The notes below the pieces were generated by a model. That model did no database searches and was not told where the DNA came from. It saw nothing but the letters and a program-made list of their open reading frames with translations. The position numbers were made by a program, and so were the translations under genes. From Nonomuraea typhae (GTDB lineage: Bacteria > Actinomycetota > Actinomycetes > Streptosporangiales > Streptosporangiaceae), in NCBI RefSeq assembly GCF_009760925.1, contig NZ_VRLV01000008.1:62001-126000 (forward strand): a DNA stretch of 64,000 nucleotides, given 5' to 3'. Below are positions 22,920 through 30,510 of the stretch, piece after piece. Within the stretch, counting starts at the first letter, position 1, and each line of letters begins with the position of its first letter.

Positions 22920-24611
22920 TCACTCCTCCCAGCGGTGCACCCGCACCCAGCCCGAGGCGTGACCGGTGGCCAGCAGGCCGTCCGGGCTCATGACCAGGCG
23001 GCGGTAACCGCCGCCGCCCGGCAGGAAGGGGGCGTCGTCGCGGCTGTTCAGGTTGAGCTGCAGGACCTGGCCCTTGCGCATGTGCAGCAGCCGCCCGCCC
23101 GGCGTGCACACCAGGCTCATCGCCTCGGGGAAGATCTGGCTCCACACGTCGCCGCCGCCCGAGCGCGGCATGATCGGCACCCCCCGCTCGACGTCGAAGA
23201 CGCCGGCCCAGCGGGCGGTCATGCAGCCGAGCATGGCTCCGTCGGGTGACAGGGCGATCTGCAGGGCCATCCCGGCCACCTGGTGCAGCTCGATCGGCCG
23301 CCCCCTGGGCGCCGGGGGCTCGCCGGGGCGCAGGTGGTAGATCTGCACGTGGCGACCGCCGCTCACCGGCCCGCGGGCGGCGGCCAGCGTGCTCTCGTCG
23401 GCCGAGATCGAGGCGGCGACGGCCTTGAAGGACAGCAGGTCCGCGCCCGTGGCGGCCGAGCGGAGCGTGAAGGACGTGGCCCACGACAGCAGCGCGTAGG
23501 AGCCGGTGCTGGCGAAGTAGAGGTCGCCCGGGTAGGTGATGCCGCCCAGGTCGACGGACCGGTCCGGGTACTCGGCGCGCAGCCGGAACCCGTCGCGCAC
23601 CACGACCGGGCCGCCGCCGGGCGAGGCCGCCACGCGCACGCCGTAGCGCGGGGGCATCCAGGTGGCCGCCGCGATCGGCGGCAGTTCCGCGCCGTCGTCC
23701 AGCCGCCAGCGGCGGATGGGACCGTCCGCCGCGGCGGCCAGCAGGGTACGGCGGGGCCCGAAACACAGGCTGCCGACCGGCCCGCCGAGCCTGGCGGCCA
23801 GCACCTCCGCCCCCAGCCGCCCGGGCGCCGGCGGCGACGCGGACCGGCGCACCGCCGCGTAGGCGCCGATCAGGGCGGCGGCGAACGCGGCGGCGTTGGC
23901 GGCGGCGGTCTCCTGCGAGCCGCCCGCGTCGGCCACCTGCTTGTGCTCGTCGGCCCGGTCGCTGATGCCCCGGATGACGAGCGCGTTCGTCTCGCCCAGA
24001 TGCGCGCCCAACGCGACGCCCGCGCCCTCCATCTCGACCGCCACCGCGTCCTCGAACCGCTCGTCCAGCAGGGCCGCGAGCGGGCCGCGGCGACTGGCCA
24101 GCAGCGTGTCACCGGAGGCGATCGGCTTGTGGTGCACCCGGGGCGCCGCGCCCGGCCACTCGACCTCGAGGTCGTAGGTGAGCGACAGCAGCCGGTGCGC
24201 CGCGTCCCAGGTGCGGGGCCGGGACTTGAACGCCTCGGCGGTCTCCTTGCCGCCGCCGTAGGCGTGGACCCGGGTGGCCACGACGACGTCACCCAGCCCG
24301 ATGCTCTCCTTCAGCGCCCCGGCCACGCCCACCAGCAGGACCAGGCCGGGGCGGAACTCCGCGATCGCCCGCTCGGTGATGACCGCGGCCTCCCGGGTGC
24401 CCTCGCCGGTGACGCCGAGCGCCACCGTGACACCCGGTGGGGCACCCGGCAACTCGCCGACGCTGAAGACCGTGCCGGATGCGGGCACGTGCCGGCGCAC
24501 GTCGCGCAGCCTGCGGCGGACCGCGTCGGCCTCCAGGGGCAGCGCCGTCAGCACGACGACCAGGTCGTTACGGCCGCCGTCCGCATCCTGCCACCACGCT
24601 TGCCGCGACAC
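22920..24611 (-). CDS. MTA/SAH-nucleosidase-like domain fused to a WD40-like beta-propeller
   Basis: 563 residues, no membrane segment. Residues about 15-245 are a PNP/UDP phosphorylase-fold nucleosidase with the MTAN hallmarks: LVVVLTALPLEADAVRR, LVGVAGALKESIGLGDVVVA, the substrate motif VEMEGAGVA and the catalytic aspartate in RGISDRADEH. The key residues look intact. Residues about 270-563 are a degenerate beta-propeller (VGSLCFGPRRTLLAAAADGP, IALSPDGAMLGC, LVMSPDGLLATGHASGWVRV). MTAN domains joined to sensor repeats occur in predicted bacterial conflict systems, usually with a STAND NTPase between, which is absent here. GTG 24611 starts ten bases after the isoaspartyl peptidase stop, implying an operon. 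Confidence 0.85.
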   Translation of the reverse strand: MSRQAWWQDADGGRNDLVVVLTALPLEADAVRRRLRDVRRHVPASGTVFSVGELPGAPPGVTVALGVTGEGTREAAVITERAIAEFRPGLVLLVGVAGALKESIGLGDVVVATRVHAYGGGKETAEAFKSRPRTWDAAHRLLSLTYDLEVEWPGAAPRVHHKPIASGDTLLASRRGPLAALLDERFEDAVAVEMEGAGVALGAHLGETNALVIRGISDRADEHKQVADAGGSQETAAANAAAFAAALIGAYAAVRRSASPPAPGRLGAEVLAARLGGPVGSLCFGPRRTLLAAAADGPIRRWRLDDGAELPPIAAATWMPPRYGVRVAASPGGGPVVVRDGFRLRAEYPDRSVDLGGITYPGDLYFASTGSYALLSWATSFTLRSAATGADLLSFKAVAASISADESTLAAARGPVSGGRHVQIYHLRPGEPPAPRGRPIELHQVAGMALQIALSPDGAMLGCMTARWAGVFDVERGVPIMPRSGGGDVWSQIFPEAMSLVCTPGGRLLHMRKGQVLQLNLNSRDDAPFLPGGGGYRRLVMSPDGLLATGHASGWVRVHRWEE

Positions 24612-24621
24612 GACCCCAGTA

Positions 24622-25647
24622 TCAGCGAGCCGGGGTCTCGTCGTCGTACAAACGGGTGACGATCGTCCCGTCGCGGGTCACGTAGCCGTTGATGATGCCG
24701 GGCGTGCTGTGCGGCGTGGCCAGCGTGCCCTTGGGATCCAGCGCGATCGCCCCGCCGGTGGCGCCCAGCGCCGGAATCTTCTCGTTGACCACCGTGGACG
24801 CGGCCCGCTCGACCGGCATGCGGGCGTAGTCGACGAGCGCCGAGACGTCGTGGGCGGCGACGCCGCGGATGAACACCTCGCCGGTGCCGGTGCAGGAGAT
24901 CGCCACGGTCTTGCTGTTGGCGTAGGTGCCCGCGCCGATGATCGGGGAGTCGCCGACCCGGCCCACGAGCTTGTTCGTCAGCCCGCCGGTGGAGGTGGCC
25001 GCGGCGAGCTGCCGGTCCCGGTCCACGGCGACCGCGCCCACGGTGCCGCCGGTGTCGGCCGCCTGCCCGCCCTTGGCCCGGATGAGGGCGTCCCACCGGC
25101 GCTGGGTGAAGAAGTAGTCCTGGGTGGTGTACGGCACGCCGTTCTGTAAGGCGAAGGTGTCGGCGCCCCGGCCGGCCATGAGCACGTGCTTCGAGCGCTC
25201 CATCACGAGCCTGGCCAGCGAGATCGGGTTGCGCGTGTTGTGCACGCCCGCGACCGCGCCGGAGCGCAGGTCGCGGCCGTCCATGATGCTCGCGTCGAGC
25301 TCGTGTTCCGCGTCGGTGTTGAAGACGGCGCCCTTGCCGGCGTTGAAGTTCGGGTCGTCCTCCAGGACGCGGACGGCCTGCTCGACCGCGTCCAGGCTGG
25401 ACCCGCCGCCGCGGATGACCGTGTAGCCGGCCCGCAGCGCCTTCTCCAGCGCGGCGCGGTACGCCTTCTCCTGTTCGGGGGTGATGCTGCCGCGGGGCAG
25501 GGATCCTGCGCCGCCGTGCACGGCCAGCACCACCTCGCGCACCGCTCCCGAGCCGGTCGGAGCGCTGGGTACGGCGAAGCCGGTGATGGCGCCGAGCAGC
25601 GCGGTCAGCGCCACCAGGCGCAGGGCGTGGGGTCGTGAGACTGCCAT
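24622..25647 (-). CDS. Secreted isoaspartyl peptidase/L-asparaginase (Ntn hydrolase)
   Basis: 341 residues. A Sec signal peptide (HALRLVALTALLGAITGFAV) precedes a type III asparaginase/isoaspartyl peptidase. The alpha chain begins VVLAVHGGAGSLPRG. The self-cleavage and nucleophile site is TGGTVGAVAVDRDRQLAAAT, the threonine following G becoming the new N terminus, and the beta chain has STGGLTNKLVGRVGDSPIIG. It would release L-aspartate from isoaspartyl peptides or asparagine outside the cell. ATG 25647 has GGGAGG upstream; an in-frame codon at 25686 is less likely. The nucleosidase-propeller gene follows ten bases downstream. Confidence 0.92.
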   Translation of the reverse strand: MAVSRPHALRLVALTALLGAITGFAVPSAPTGSGAVREVVLAVHGGAGSLPRGSITPEQEKAYRAALEKALRAGYTVIRGGGSSLDAVEQAVRVLEDDPNFNAGKGAVFNTDAEHELDASIMDGRDLRSGAVAGVHNTRNPISLARLVMERSKHVLMAGRGADTFALQNGVPYTTQDYFFTQRRWDALIRAKGGQAADTGGTVGAVAVDRDRQLAAATSTGGLTNKLVGRVGDSPIIGAGTYANSKTVAISCTGTGEVFIRGVAAHDVSALVDYARMPVERAASTVVNEKIPALGATGGAIALDPKGTLATPHSTPGIINGYVTRDGTIVTRLYDDETPAR

Positions 25648-25670
25648 GGAATGCGACCTCCCTAGGTTTA

Positions 25671-25696
25671 CTGACCCACCGAGCATGCGGGGTCAG
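25671..25696. promoter_or_regulatory. Inverted repeat in a divergent promoter region
   Basis: CTGACCC and GGGTCAG arms around a 12-base centre that contains the hexamer GCATGC. It lies between the secreted isoaspartyl peptidase and the DNA-binding/ricin-lectin protein genes. Candidate operator; could also form a hairpin in the peptidase leader. Confidence 0.45.
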
Positions 25697-25783
25697 GGAA
25701 GTTGTCGAAAGAGCACCGCCCGGACCGGGGCCCCGTTCTACGCTCGGTACGAAGGCGCACACGGCGGGTCCGGGAGGCAGGCA

Positions 25784-27655
25784 GTGGCGAAGGCTCGACC
25801 GCCGGCCCGCGCCGGGCGCCCCTGGGGCGGCCTGCCGCCGGACTGCCCGCCCCCGCTCGAGGATCTGATCGTCTGGCTGCGCGCGCTCATGCGCGACAAC
25901 GGGGTCGTGCTCGCCGACCTGAGGGGCTACTCCGCCTCGTTCGTCTCCAGGCAGCTGAACGGCGGGCAACTGCCCGACCTGCTTCTGGCCGAGGCGATCG
26001 TGCGCCGGTGCTGCGCGGTGCGGGACGTCGATCGGATGCTGCACGCGGTGCGGGAACTCCATGCCGAAGCCGGGGCCGCGGTCGCGAAGCGGCAGCGGCA
26101 GCGGCAGCGGCAGCGGCAGCGGCGCAGGATCGGCGACGAGGACGTGCCGGCCGTCGCCCAGCGGCAGCTGGCGATCCTGCGGGAGCAGAACGACGGCCTG
26201 CGCTTCATGCAGGATCTGCTGACCCGGATGAGCGGCCTCATCGCGCAGCGGCTGGCCCAGGTCACCCTGGAGCGCGACCGGCTGGCCGAGGCGCAGGCGC
26301 GGATCTCCCGGCGGGCGGCTCGCATCAGGAAGGAGATCCGGCTGGTCGGGCGGCTGGCCGGGCGCTGGCGCCTGGTCCTGGTCGTGCTGGGCGAGGAGCC
26401 GCTCGAGAGCCCCTCTCCGCCGCCGCGGCACTGGCCGGAGGAGGCTCTGCTCGCCGACACCGGGCGGGTGCTGGAGCGGGTCGACGCCCAGCTGGGAACG
26501 TTCCATCTCGAGCGGGCTCCCGCCGGGGCGCTGCCCGGCCTGCTGGTCAGGGCCCTGCTGTGGCGGGCACGGGTCGGCGTGCTGGGGGTGTTGCTGCTGG
26601 CCACCGCGTCGGCCGTGGTGCCCGCCGGACCCGCCGATGCCGACGCGGAGCTGGCCAGGGTGTTCGGCCGGGACGCGCTGCCGTTCGTGCTGGTGGGCGA
26701 CCGGGACGGCGGCCGAGTCGCGCTCGAGCGGGACGTGTCCGACGACGGCGTCGCGGTGGTCACCTCGGCGGGCCGGACGGGCGTCTGGGAGCTGGTGCGC
26801 GGGGGGCGGGACCCGGCCGGTGGGGAGATCCGGGCGGCGGGCAAGGTGTTTCGCTGCCTGGGCGTGCGAGGCGGTGACAAGACGGCCGCGGGCGCGGTGG
26901 TGGAACAAGGCGACTGCGACGGGCATCCGCACCAGCAGTGGCGGCTGTCGGCGCTGCACGGGGCGGTGCGGGTGGTCAACGCGCACAGCGGCCTGTGCCT
27001 GGCGGACGGCGGGGCCGTGGTGCAGGCGCCGTGCGACGAGGCCGACGCGGCGCAGCGGTGGCGGGTGGCCGCGGCGGGCCGGGTCCGGCCCGTGGACATC
27101 AGCGGGCAGTCGTACTCGCTGGACGGCCCGCAGCCGCTGCCGGAGGAGTTCGCCGCGGGCGGCCGGGACAAGCCGTGCGAACCGGGGCCCGGCGGCCGTC
27201 CCTACGAACTGCCGCCGGGGGTGGAGTGGAAGCCACGCGCCTCCACCGAGCCGTGGAAGGGGGAATGGCTGCCCCAGGAGGCGGGGCAGGCATTCGGCCC
27301 GGCGCTGTTCAAGGGAACGGGCGAACAAGTGGGCCGGGCGTCGCTGGTGCAGGTTCTCCATCCTGACGGCGAGAGCCTGTACTACTTCGCCCGGGCCACC
27401 GCCAAGGTGAGCGTGGACCGGCTCCGGCTGGCGCTGCAGTGGACGCCCCGCTACGAAGGCGGCCCGGGCGGCTGGCACACCTGCGCCCTGGACATCGCGG
27501 GCCGCCCGCTGGCCCAGACGCTCGCGCTGCCCCGGACCCCGCCCGGCTTCACGAAGGGCGCCGGCCAGGTGATCAAGTTCCGGGTGTGCCTCACCTACAC
27601 GCCGGAGATGAAGTCGCTCACCGGGCGCTACACGGTGTGCACGGGCCGCTGGTGA
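25784..27655 (+). CDS. HTH/coiled-coil/membrane protein with C-terminal ricin-type lectin domain
   Basis: 623 residues. About 20-90 is an XRE-like helix-turn-helix (LEDLIVWLRALMRDNGVVLA, DLRGYSASFVSRQLNGGQLP). A basic Arg-Gln repeat near 105 is followed by a coiled coil (about 120-185). A membrane helix at about 265-285 (VGVLGVLLLATASAVVPAGP) precedes a long extracytoplasmic part. Within it, about 355-430 is a ricin B-like/RICIN segment (CLGVRGGDKTAAGAVVEQGD, HQQWRLSALHGAVRVVNAHS, GLCLADGG), then a Cys-containing C-terminal domain. GTG 25784 has GGGAGG six bases upstream. A membrane-spanning DNA-binding protein with a carbohydrate sensor outside is the simplest reading. It is divergent from the secreted peptidase. 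Confidence 0.8.
   Translation: MAKARPPARAGRPWGGLPPDCPPPLEDLIVWLRALMRDNGVVLADLRGYSASFVSRQLNGGQLPDLLLAEAIVRRCCAVRDVDRMLHAVRELHAEAGAAVAKRQRQRQRQRQRRRIGDEDVPAVAQRQLAILREQNDGLRFMQDLLTRMSGLIAQRLAQVTLERDRLAEAQARISRRAARIRKEIRLVGRLAGRWRLVLVVLGEEPLESPSPPPRHWPEEALLADTGRVLERVDAQLGTFHLERAPAGALPGLLVRALLWRARVGVLGVLLLATASAVVPAGPADADAELARVFGRDALPFVLVGDRDGGRVALERDVSDDGVAVVTSAGRTGVWELVRGGRDPAGGEIRAAGKVFRCLGVRGGDKTAAGAVVEQGDCDGHPHQQWRLSALHGAVRVVNAHSGLCLADGGAVVQAPCDEADAAQRWRVAAAGRVRPVDISGQSYSLDGPQPLPEEFAAGGRDKPCEPGPGGRPYELPPGVEWKPRASTEPWKGEWLPQEAGQAFGPALFKGTGEQVGRASLVQVLHPDGESLYYFARATAKVSVDRLRLALQWTPRYEGGPGGWHTCALDIAGRPLAQTLALPRTPPGFTKGAGQVIKFRVCLTYTPEMKSLTGRYTVCTGRW
26090..26119 (+). repeat. CGGCAG hexanucleotide repeat (Arg-Gln tract)
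   Basis: Five exact CGGCAG units inside the HTH-ricin gene encode (Arg-Gln)n between the DNA-binding and coiled-coil parts. This strongly basic linker may contact DNA or membrane lipid. It is slippage-prone, but the six-base unit preserves the frame. Confidence 0.85.
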
Positions 27656-27662
27656 CCCGGGC

Positions 27663-28043
27663 TCAGGTGCAGGTGCGCTTGATGACCTCGGTCTTCTCGT
27701 TGGGGCCCGTCTGCTCGCTGTTGGCGGCCTTCTCGTAGTCGCCCGCGACGGAGAGGGCGGCCTCCTTCAGCTCTCCGTCCGGCAGCTTGGCCGCCGCGGC
27801 GGTGAGCCCGGCCGCGGCCGTGCTGTACGCCTTCTTGGCCTCCTCCGCGTCGACGGATTCCGGGTCGCTCTGGATCTTCAGCATCGTCTCCGTGGCGCCG
27901 GCGATGGCGGTGTTGATCTCGGTGCACGCGGCCTTGACGTCGGCCCCGGCGTCCCCTCCGGAGGAGCAGGCGCCGAGCGTGGCGATGGCCGCCGCAGCGG
28001 TCAGGGCGAGTGCGAAGCGGCGAAGAAGCGGTGCGGCCGTCAT
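27663..28043 (-). CDS. Small secreted lipoprotein
   Basis: 126 residues. Signal peptide RFALALTAAAAIATLGAC with lipobox L-G-A-C, lipidated cysteine at about 26. The mature part is Ala-rich and helical (AEEAKKAYSTAAAGLTAAAA) with a second and third cysteine (KAACTEINTAI and VIKRTCT) that could form a disulphide. I recognise no enzymatic domain; it is probably a helical-bundle cell-surface lipoprotein. It is convergent with the HTH-ricin gene, seven bases apart. The product is typical of actinomycete-specific lipoproteins of unknown role. Confidence 0.85.
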   Translation of the reverse strand: MTAAPLLRRFALALTAAAAIATLGACSSGGDAGADVKAACTEINTAIAGATETMLKIQSDPESVDAEEAKKAYSTAAAGLTAAAAKLPDGELKEAALSVAGDYEKAANSEQTGPNEKTEVIKRTCT

Positions 28044-28195
28044 GGTGAAACCTTCCGAACGAGCGTTGTTGCCCGCTCAGGCTTGCTCGCCGGGATTGAC
28101 AGCGCGTTGACAGGCCGCAAACGTCCTCAGCGCGACAGGCAAGTGCATCCCCGGGGGTCTGGACGCGAGCGCCGGCCCGATCTAGCGTCCGTGTC

Positions 28196-28423
28196 ATGTG
28201 CGATTTGAACACCCACGAAACGCACGATCTCCTGGCGTCTCTTCGCGAGCTCGACAGCTTGGCCGAGCAGGTGGCCACGCACGCCTCGAGCGTCGAGAAG
28301 ACGGCGTACATGGACCACGAGGGGCTGGCCGCCCTGCTCACCACACTGCGGGACCGTGCGGAGAGCACCCGCGCATGGGTGACGGCCAAGCCCGCCGAAC
28401 ACGCCGCCCACCATCACTCCTGA
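28196..28423 (+). CDS. Small helical hypothetical protein
   Basis: 75 residues, all-helical with heptad-like leucines (LLASLRELDSLAEQVATHAS, LAALLTTLRDRAESTRAWVT) and a histidine-rich tail (HAAHHHS) that might bind metal. No recognised family. TAGCGT ends about eight bases before the ATG and there is no ribosome site, so a leaderless transcript is likely. The last ten bases overlap the end of the convergent DUF305 gene. Real-gene status rests on codon pattern and a plausible protein. Confidence 0.6.
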   Translation: MCDLNTHETHDLLASLRELDSLAEQVATHASSVEKTAYMDHEGLAALLTTLRDRAESTRAWVTAKPAEHAAHHHS

Positions 28424-28962
28424 TCGGCTCGCCTGCCGAGCTCCTCGATCAGGGCGCGCTGCTCGGGGATCAGTCCCCGGGCAAGCGTCGCCGTGGGCAC
28501 GTGCTCCCCTTCCGCGGTGACCGACTCGGCCATGCGCACGCCGCTGCCCAGGTGCCTGGCCAGCAGCGAGGCCCACATGGTGTCGAAGGCGGCGCCCGAT
28601 CGGCGCCGCAGCTCGGTGATCTGCACCGATGACAGCATGCCCGCCATCGCGTGCCCGGATCGGGGTGGCGTGGACGGTACGGCGGCGCCCCAGGAACGCA
28701 GCCAGGAGCTCATCAGCTCGACGTCCGCCCGCTCTTTCTTGATCAGATCCCGGGCCACCCGCCGGACATAGGCGTCGCCGGACTTCTTCTCCGCCAGTTC
28801 GGCGACCTCGATGGTCTGCAGGTGATGCGGGATCATCTGCTGGGAGAAGGCGAGATCGGCGGGGTTGTACCCGGCGCCCGCGGCCACGGGTGCGCCTGCC
28901 GCCTGCCCGCACGCGGCGGTGAAGGCCAGGCACAGGGCGACGATCGGGAGTTTCGCCGTCAT
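28414..28962 (-). CDS. DUF305 family lipoprotein
   Basis: 182 residues. Lipoprotein signal PIVALCLAFTAAC, then the DUF305 core: FSQQMIPHHLQTIEVAELAE and the DLIKKERADVELMSSWLRSW helix. The family has a ferritin-like helical bundle with the conserved M-I-x-H-H motif, present here as MIPHH; the second M-x-x-H-H block is degenerate in this protein. DUF305 proteins are often linked to copper or other metal handling. Start ATG 28962 is favoured over 28986 because the signal peptide begins there and AAGGGAT precedes it. Confidence 0.88.
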   Translation of the reverse strand: MTAKLPIVALCLAFTAACGQAAGAPVAAGAGYNPADLAFSQQMIPHHLQTIEVAELAEKKSGDAYVRRVARDLIKKERADVELMSSWLRSWGAAVPSTPPRSGHAMAGMLSSVQITELRRRSGAAFDTMWASLLARHLGSGVRMAESVTAEGEHVPTATLARGLIPEQRALIEELGRRADQE

Positions 28963-29016
28963 GATCGATCCCTTCGGAGCAGTCACGATCGGATACGCAG
29001 CCGCTCCGGGCCGGGT

Positions 29017-29862
29017 TCAGGCGGCGGTGTGCGCGAGGAGGGCGGGGACGACCAGATCCCACTGGGCCTCCGGGAAGACCTCGTGGCCGGTGGCCGGCAT
29101 CGCGACGAAACGGGCGCCGGGGATCTCGGCGGCCAGCGCCTGACCGTGCTCGACGGGGAAGAGCGGGTCCTCGGCGCCGTGGAAGACGAGGGCGGGCACG
29201 GCGATCCGGCCGAGGCGGTGCCGCCACGGCTGCCCGGGGTCGATGAGGAACGGGTTGGAGAGCTGGGCGGCGATGTCGGCGGCCCGGTCGACGACGCGTC
29301 CGGCGTTGGCTCGCCGTACCTCTTCCGCGAAGGGGCGGGAGGCCGCGGCGAAGGGCCGCTCACTGGCGACCAGGTAGGCGATGACCGCGTCCCGGTCGGT
29401 CCAGTCGGGCGCGGGCGCCTCCTCGGTGAAGAAGTCCTGCAGCGCGGGGCTCATGCCGGGCAGGTCCGGGTTCTCGTGGCCGGGGCCGCCGGGGCTGGAG
29501 GAGGCCAGGGTGAGGGAGGCCGTCCGCTCGGGGTGGTCGAGCGCGACGAGCTGGGCGACGGCGGAGCCCTGGGACATGCCGACGAGGTGGGCGGTGCGCA
29601 CGCCCAGGGCGTCGAGGACGCCGACGGCGTCGGCGACCAGGTCGCGCAGGGTGTAGCCGGGCGAGCCGGCGGGGTAGGTCGTCGAACGGCCGGCGTCGCG
29701 GCTGTCGTAGCGGATGACGCGGCGGCCACCGGCCACCAGGCGGCGGACGAACGCGTCGTCCCAGGCCAGCAAGGATTCTCCGGCGCCGTGGATGAGCAGG
29801 ATCGCGGGGTCGGCGGGGTCGCCGAAGTCCTCCACCCACAGGCTGACGCCGTTGACTTCCAT
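29017..29862 (-). CDS. Alpha/beta hydrolase
   Basis: 281 residues. The oxyanion region is ILLIHGAGESLLAWDDAF, the nucleophile elbow LVGMSQGSAVAQLVAL (serine in G-M-S-Q-G), the acid in FHGAEDPLFPVEHG and the histidine in MPATGHEVFPEA. It resembles the aclacinomycin methylesterase/haloalkane dehalogenase-like subgroup; the substrate is open. It is divergent from a MarR regulator with two copies of a GTTACATG operator between them, so the hydrolase is probably induced by a MarR ligand, perhaps its own substrate. Confidence 0.9.
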   Translation of the reverse strand: MEVNGVSLWVEDFGDPADPAILLIHGAGESLLAWDDAFVRRLVAGGRRVIRYDSRDAGRSTTYPAGSPGYTLRDLVADAVGVLDALGVRTAHLVGMSQGSAVAQLVALDHPERTASLTLASSSPGGPGHENPDLPGMSPALQDFFTEEAPAPDWTDRDAVIAYLVASERPFAAASRPFAEEVRRANAGRVVDRAADIAAQLSNPFLIDPGQPWRHRLGRIAVPALVFHGAEDPLFPVEHGQALAAEIPGARFVAMPATGHEVFPEAQWDLVVPALLAHTAA

Positions 29863-29879
29863 CTCGGACCTCCAAGGTT

Positions 29880-29926
29880 CGTTACATGTAACGCATAACC
29901 TAGCAGAGGTTTTCGTTACATGTCAC
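29880..29926. promoter_or_regulatory. Two MarR-type operators, one perfect
   Basis: CGTTACATGTAACG (29880-29893) is a perfect 14-base palindrome; a second, imperfect copy CGTTACATGTCAC starts at 29914, 34 bases further, about three helical turns away on the same face. They span the gap between the hydrolase and MarR genes and should control both. Confidence 0.8.
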
Positions 29927-29953
29927 CAACCCGGCTCTGGGTATCCTCGGAAC

Positions 29954-30457
29954 GTGACGCAGGACGAGGTTGACGGGCTGGTGCCCCGCTGGCAGGAGGC
30001 CGGCATGCCGGCGGCCCTCATCGCCAGCCTGGAGATCAGCAAGCGCATGTCCCGCGTGCACATGGTGTTCGACCAGGCGATGAAGGCGGAGCTGGCCGAG
30101 CTCGGCCTCACCACCGCCGAGTTCGACGTCCTGGCCGCGCTGGCCCGCAGCGCTCCCCCGCACCGGCTGAAGCCGAGCGAGCTGTCCCGCTCGCTGTTCC
30201 TGACCTCCGGCGGCACGAGCAACGTCCTGCAGCGGCTGGCCGCGGCGGGTTATGTCGAGCGGGCGGACAACCCCGGCGACGCCCGCAGCCGATGGGTCCA
30301 GCTCACTGCCGAGGGACTCCGCGTGGCGAACCTGGCACTCGACGGGGCCGGCCGGGCGCATGCCGAGGCGATGGCCGGCGTCCCCGAGCCGACTCTGCGC
30401 CGGGCCGCCGACGCCCTGCGCGAGCTCACGCTGGCGCTCGGCCGCCGGGGCCGCTGA
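29954..30457 (+). CDS. MarR-family transcriptional regulator
   Basis: 167 residues from GTG 29954. The winged helix is GLTTAEFDVLAALARSAPPH, LKPSELSRSLFLTSGGTSNV, LQRLAAAGYVERADNPGDAR and SRWVQLTAEG. The S-G-G-T-S-N-V recognition helix region is typical of the MarR/HucR group. It is divergent from an alpha/beta hydrolase with two palindromic sites between, the usual arrangement for autoregulation plus control of the hydrolase. The siderophore operon follows but has its own iron box, so the two are probably regulated separately. Confidence 0.9.
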   Translation: MTQDEVDGLVPRWQEAGMPAALIASLEISKRMSRVHMVFDQAMKAELAELGLTTAEFDVLAALARSAPPHRLKPSELSRSLFLTSGGTSNVLQRLAAAGYVERADNPGDARSRWVQLTAEGLRVANLALDGAGRAHAEAMAGVPEPTLRRAADALRELTLALGRRGR

Positions 30458-30469
30458 TCTCCCGAGGGA

Positions 30470-30488
30470 TTAGGCTAGGCTTGCCTAA
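30470..30488 (+). promoter_or_regulatory. DtxR/IdeR iron box upstream of the siderophore-interacting protein gene
   Basis: TTAGGCTAGGCTTGCCTAA matches the 19-base iron-box consensus (TTAGGTTAGGCTAACCTAA) at 16 of 19 positions. It is placed 22 bases before the SIP start, so iron-loaded IdeR/DmdR would repress the operon. Confidence 0.88.
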
Positions 30489-30510
30489 CTCAATCCCTCT
30501 GGAGGAGCCC

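Noticed and set aside
24548..27478. 976-codon minus-strand frame opposite the HTH-ricin gene
   Set aside because: Arg/Pro/Gln-rich shadow with no domain; overlaps two well-supported genes.
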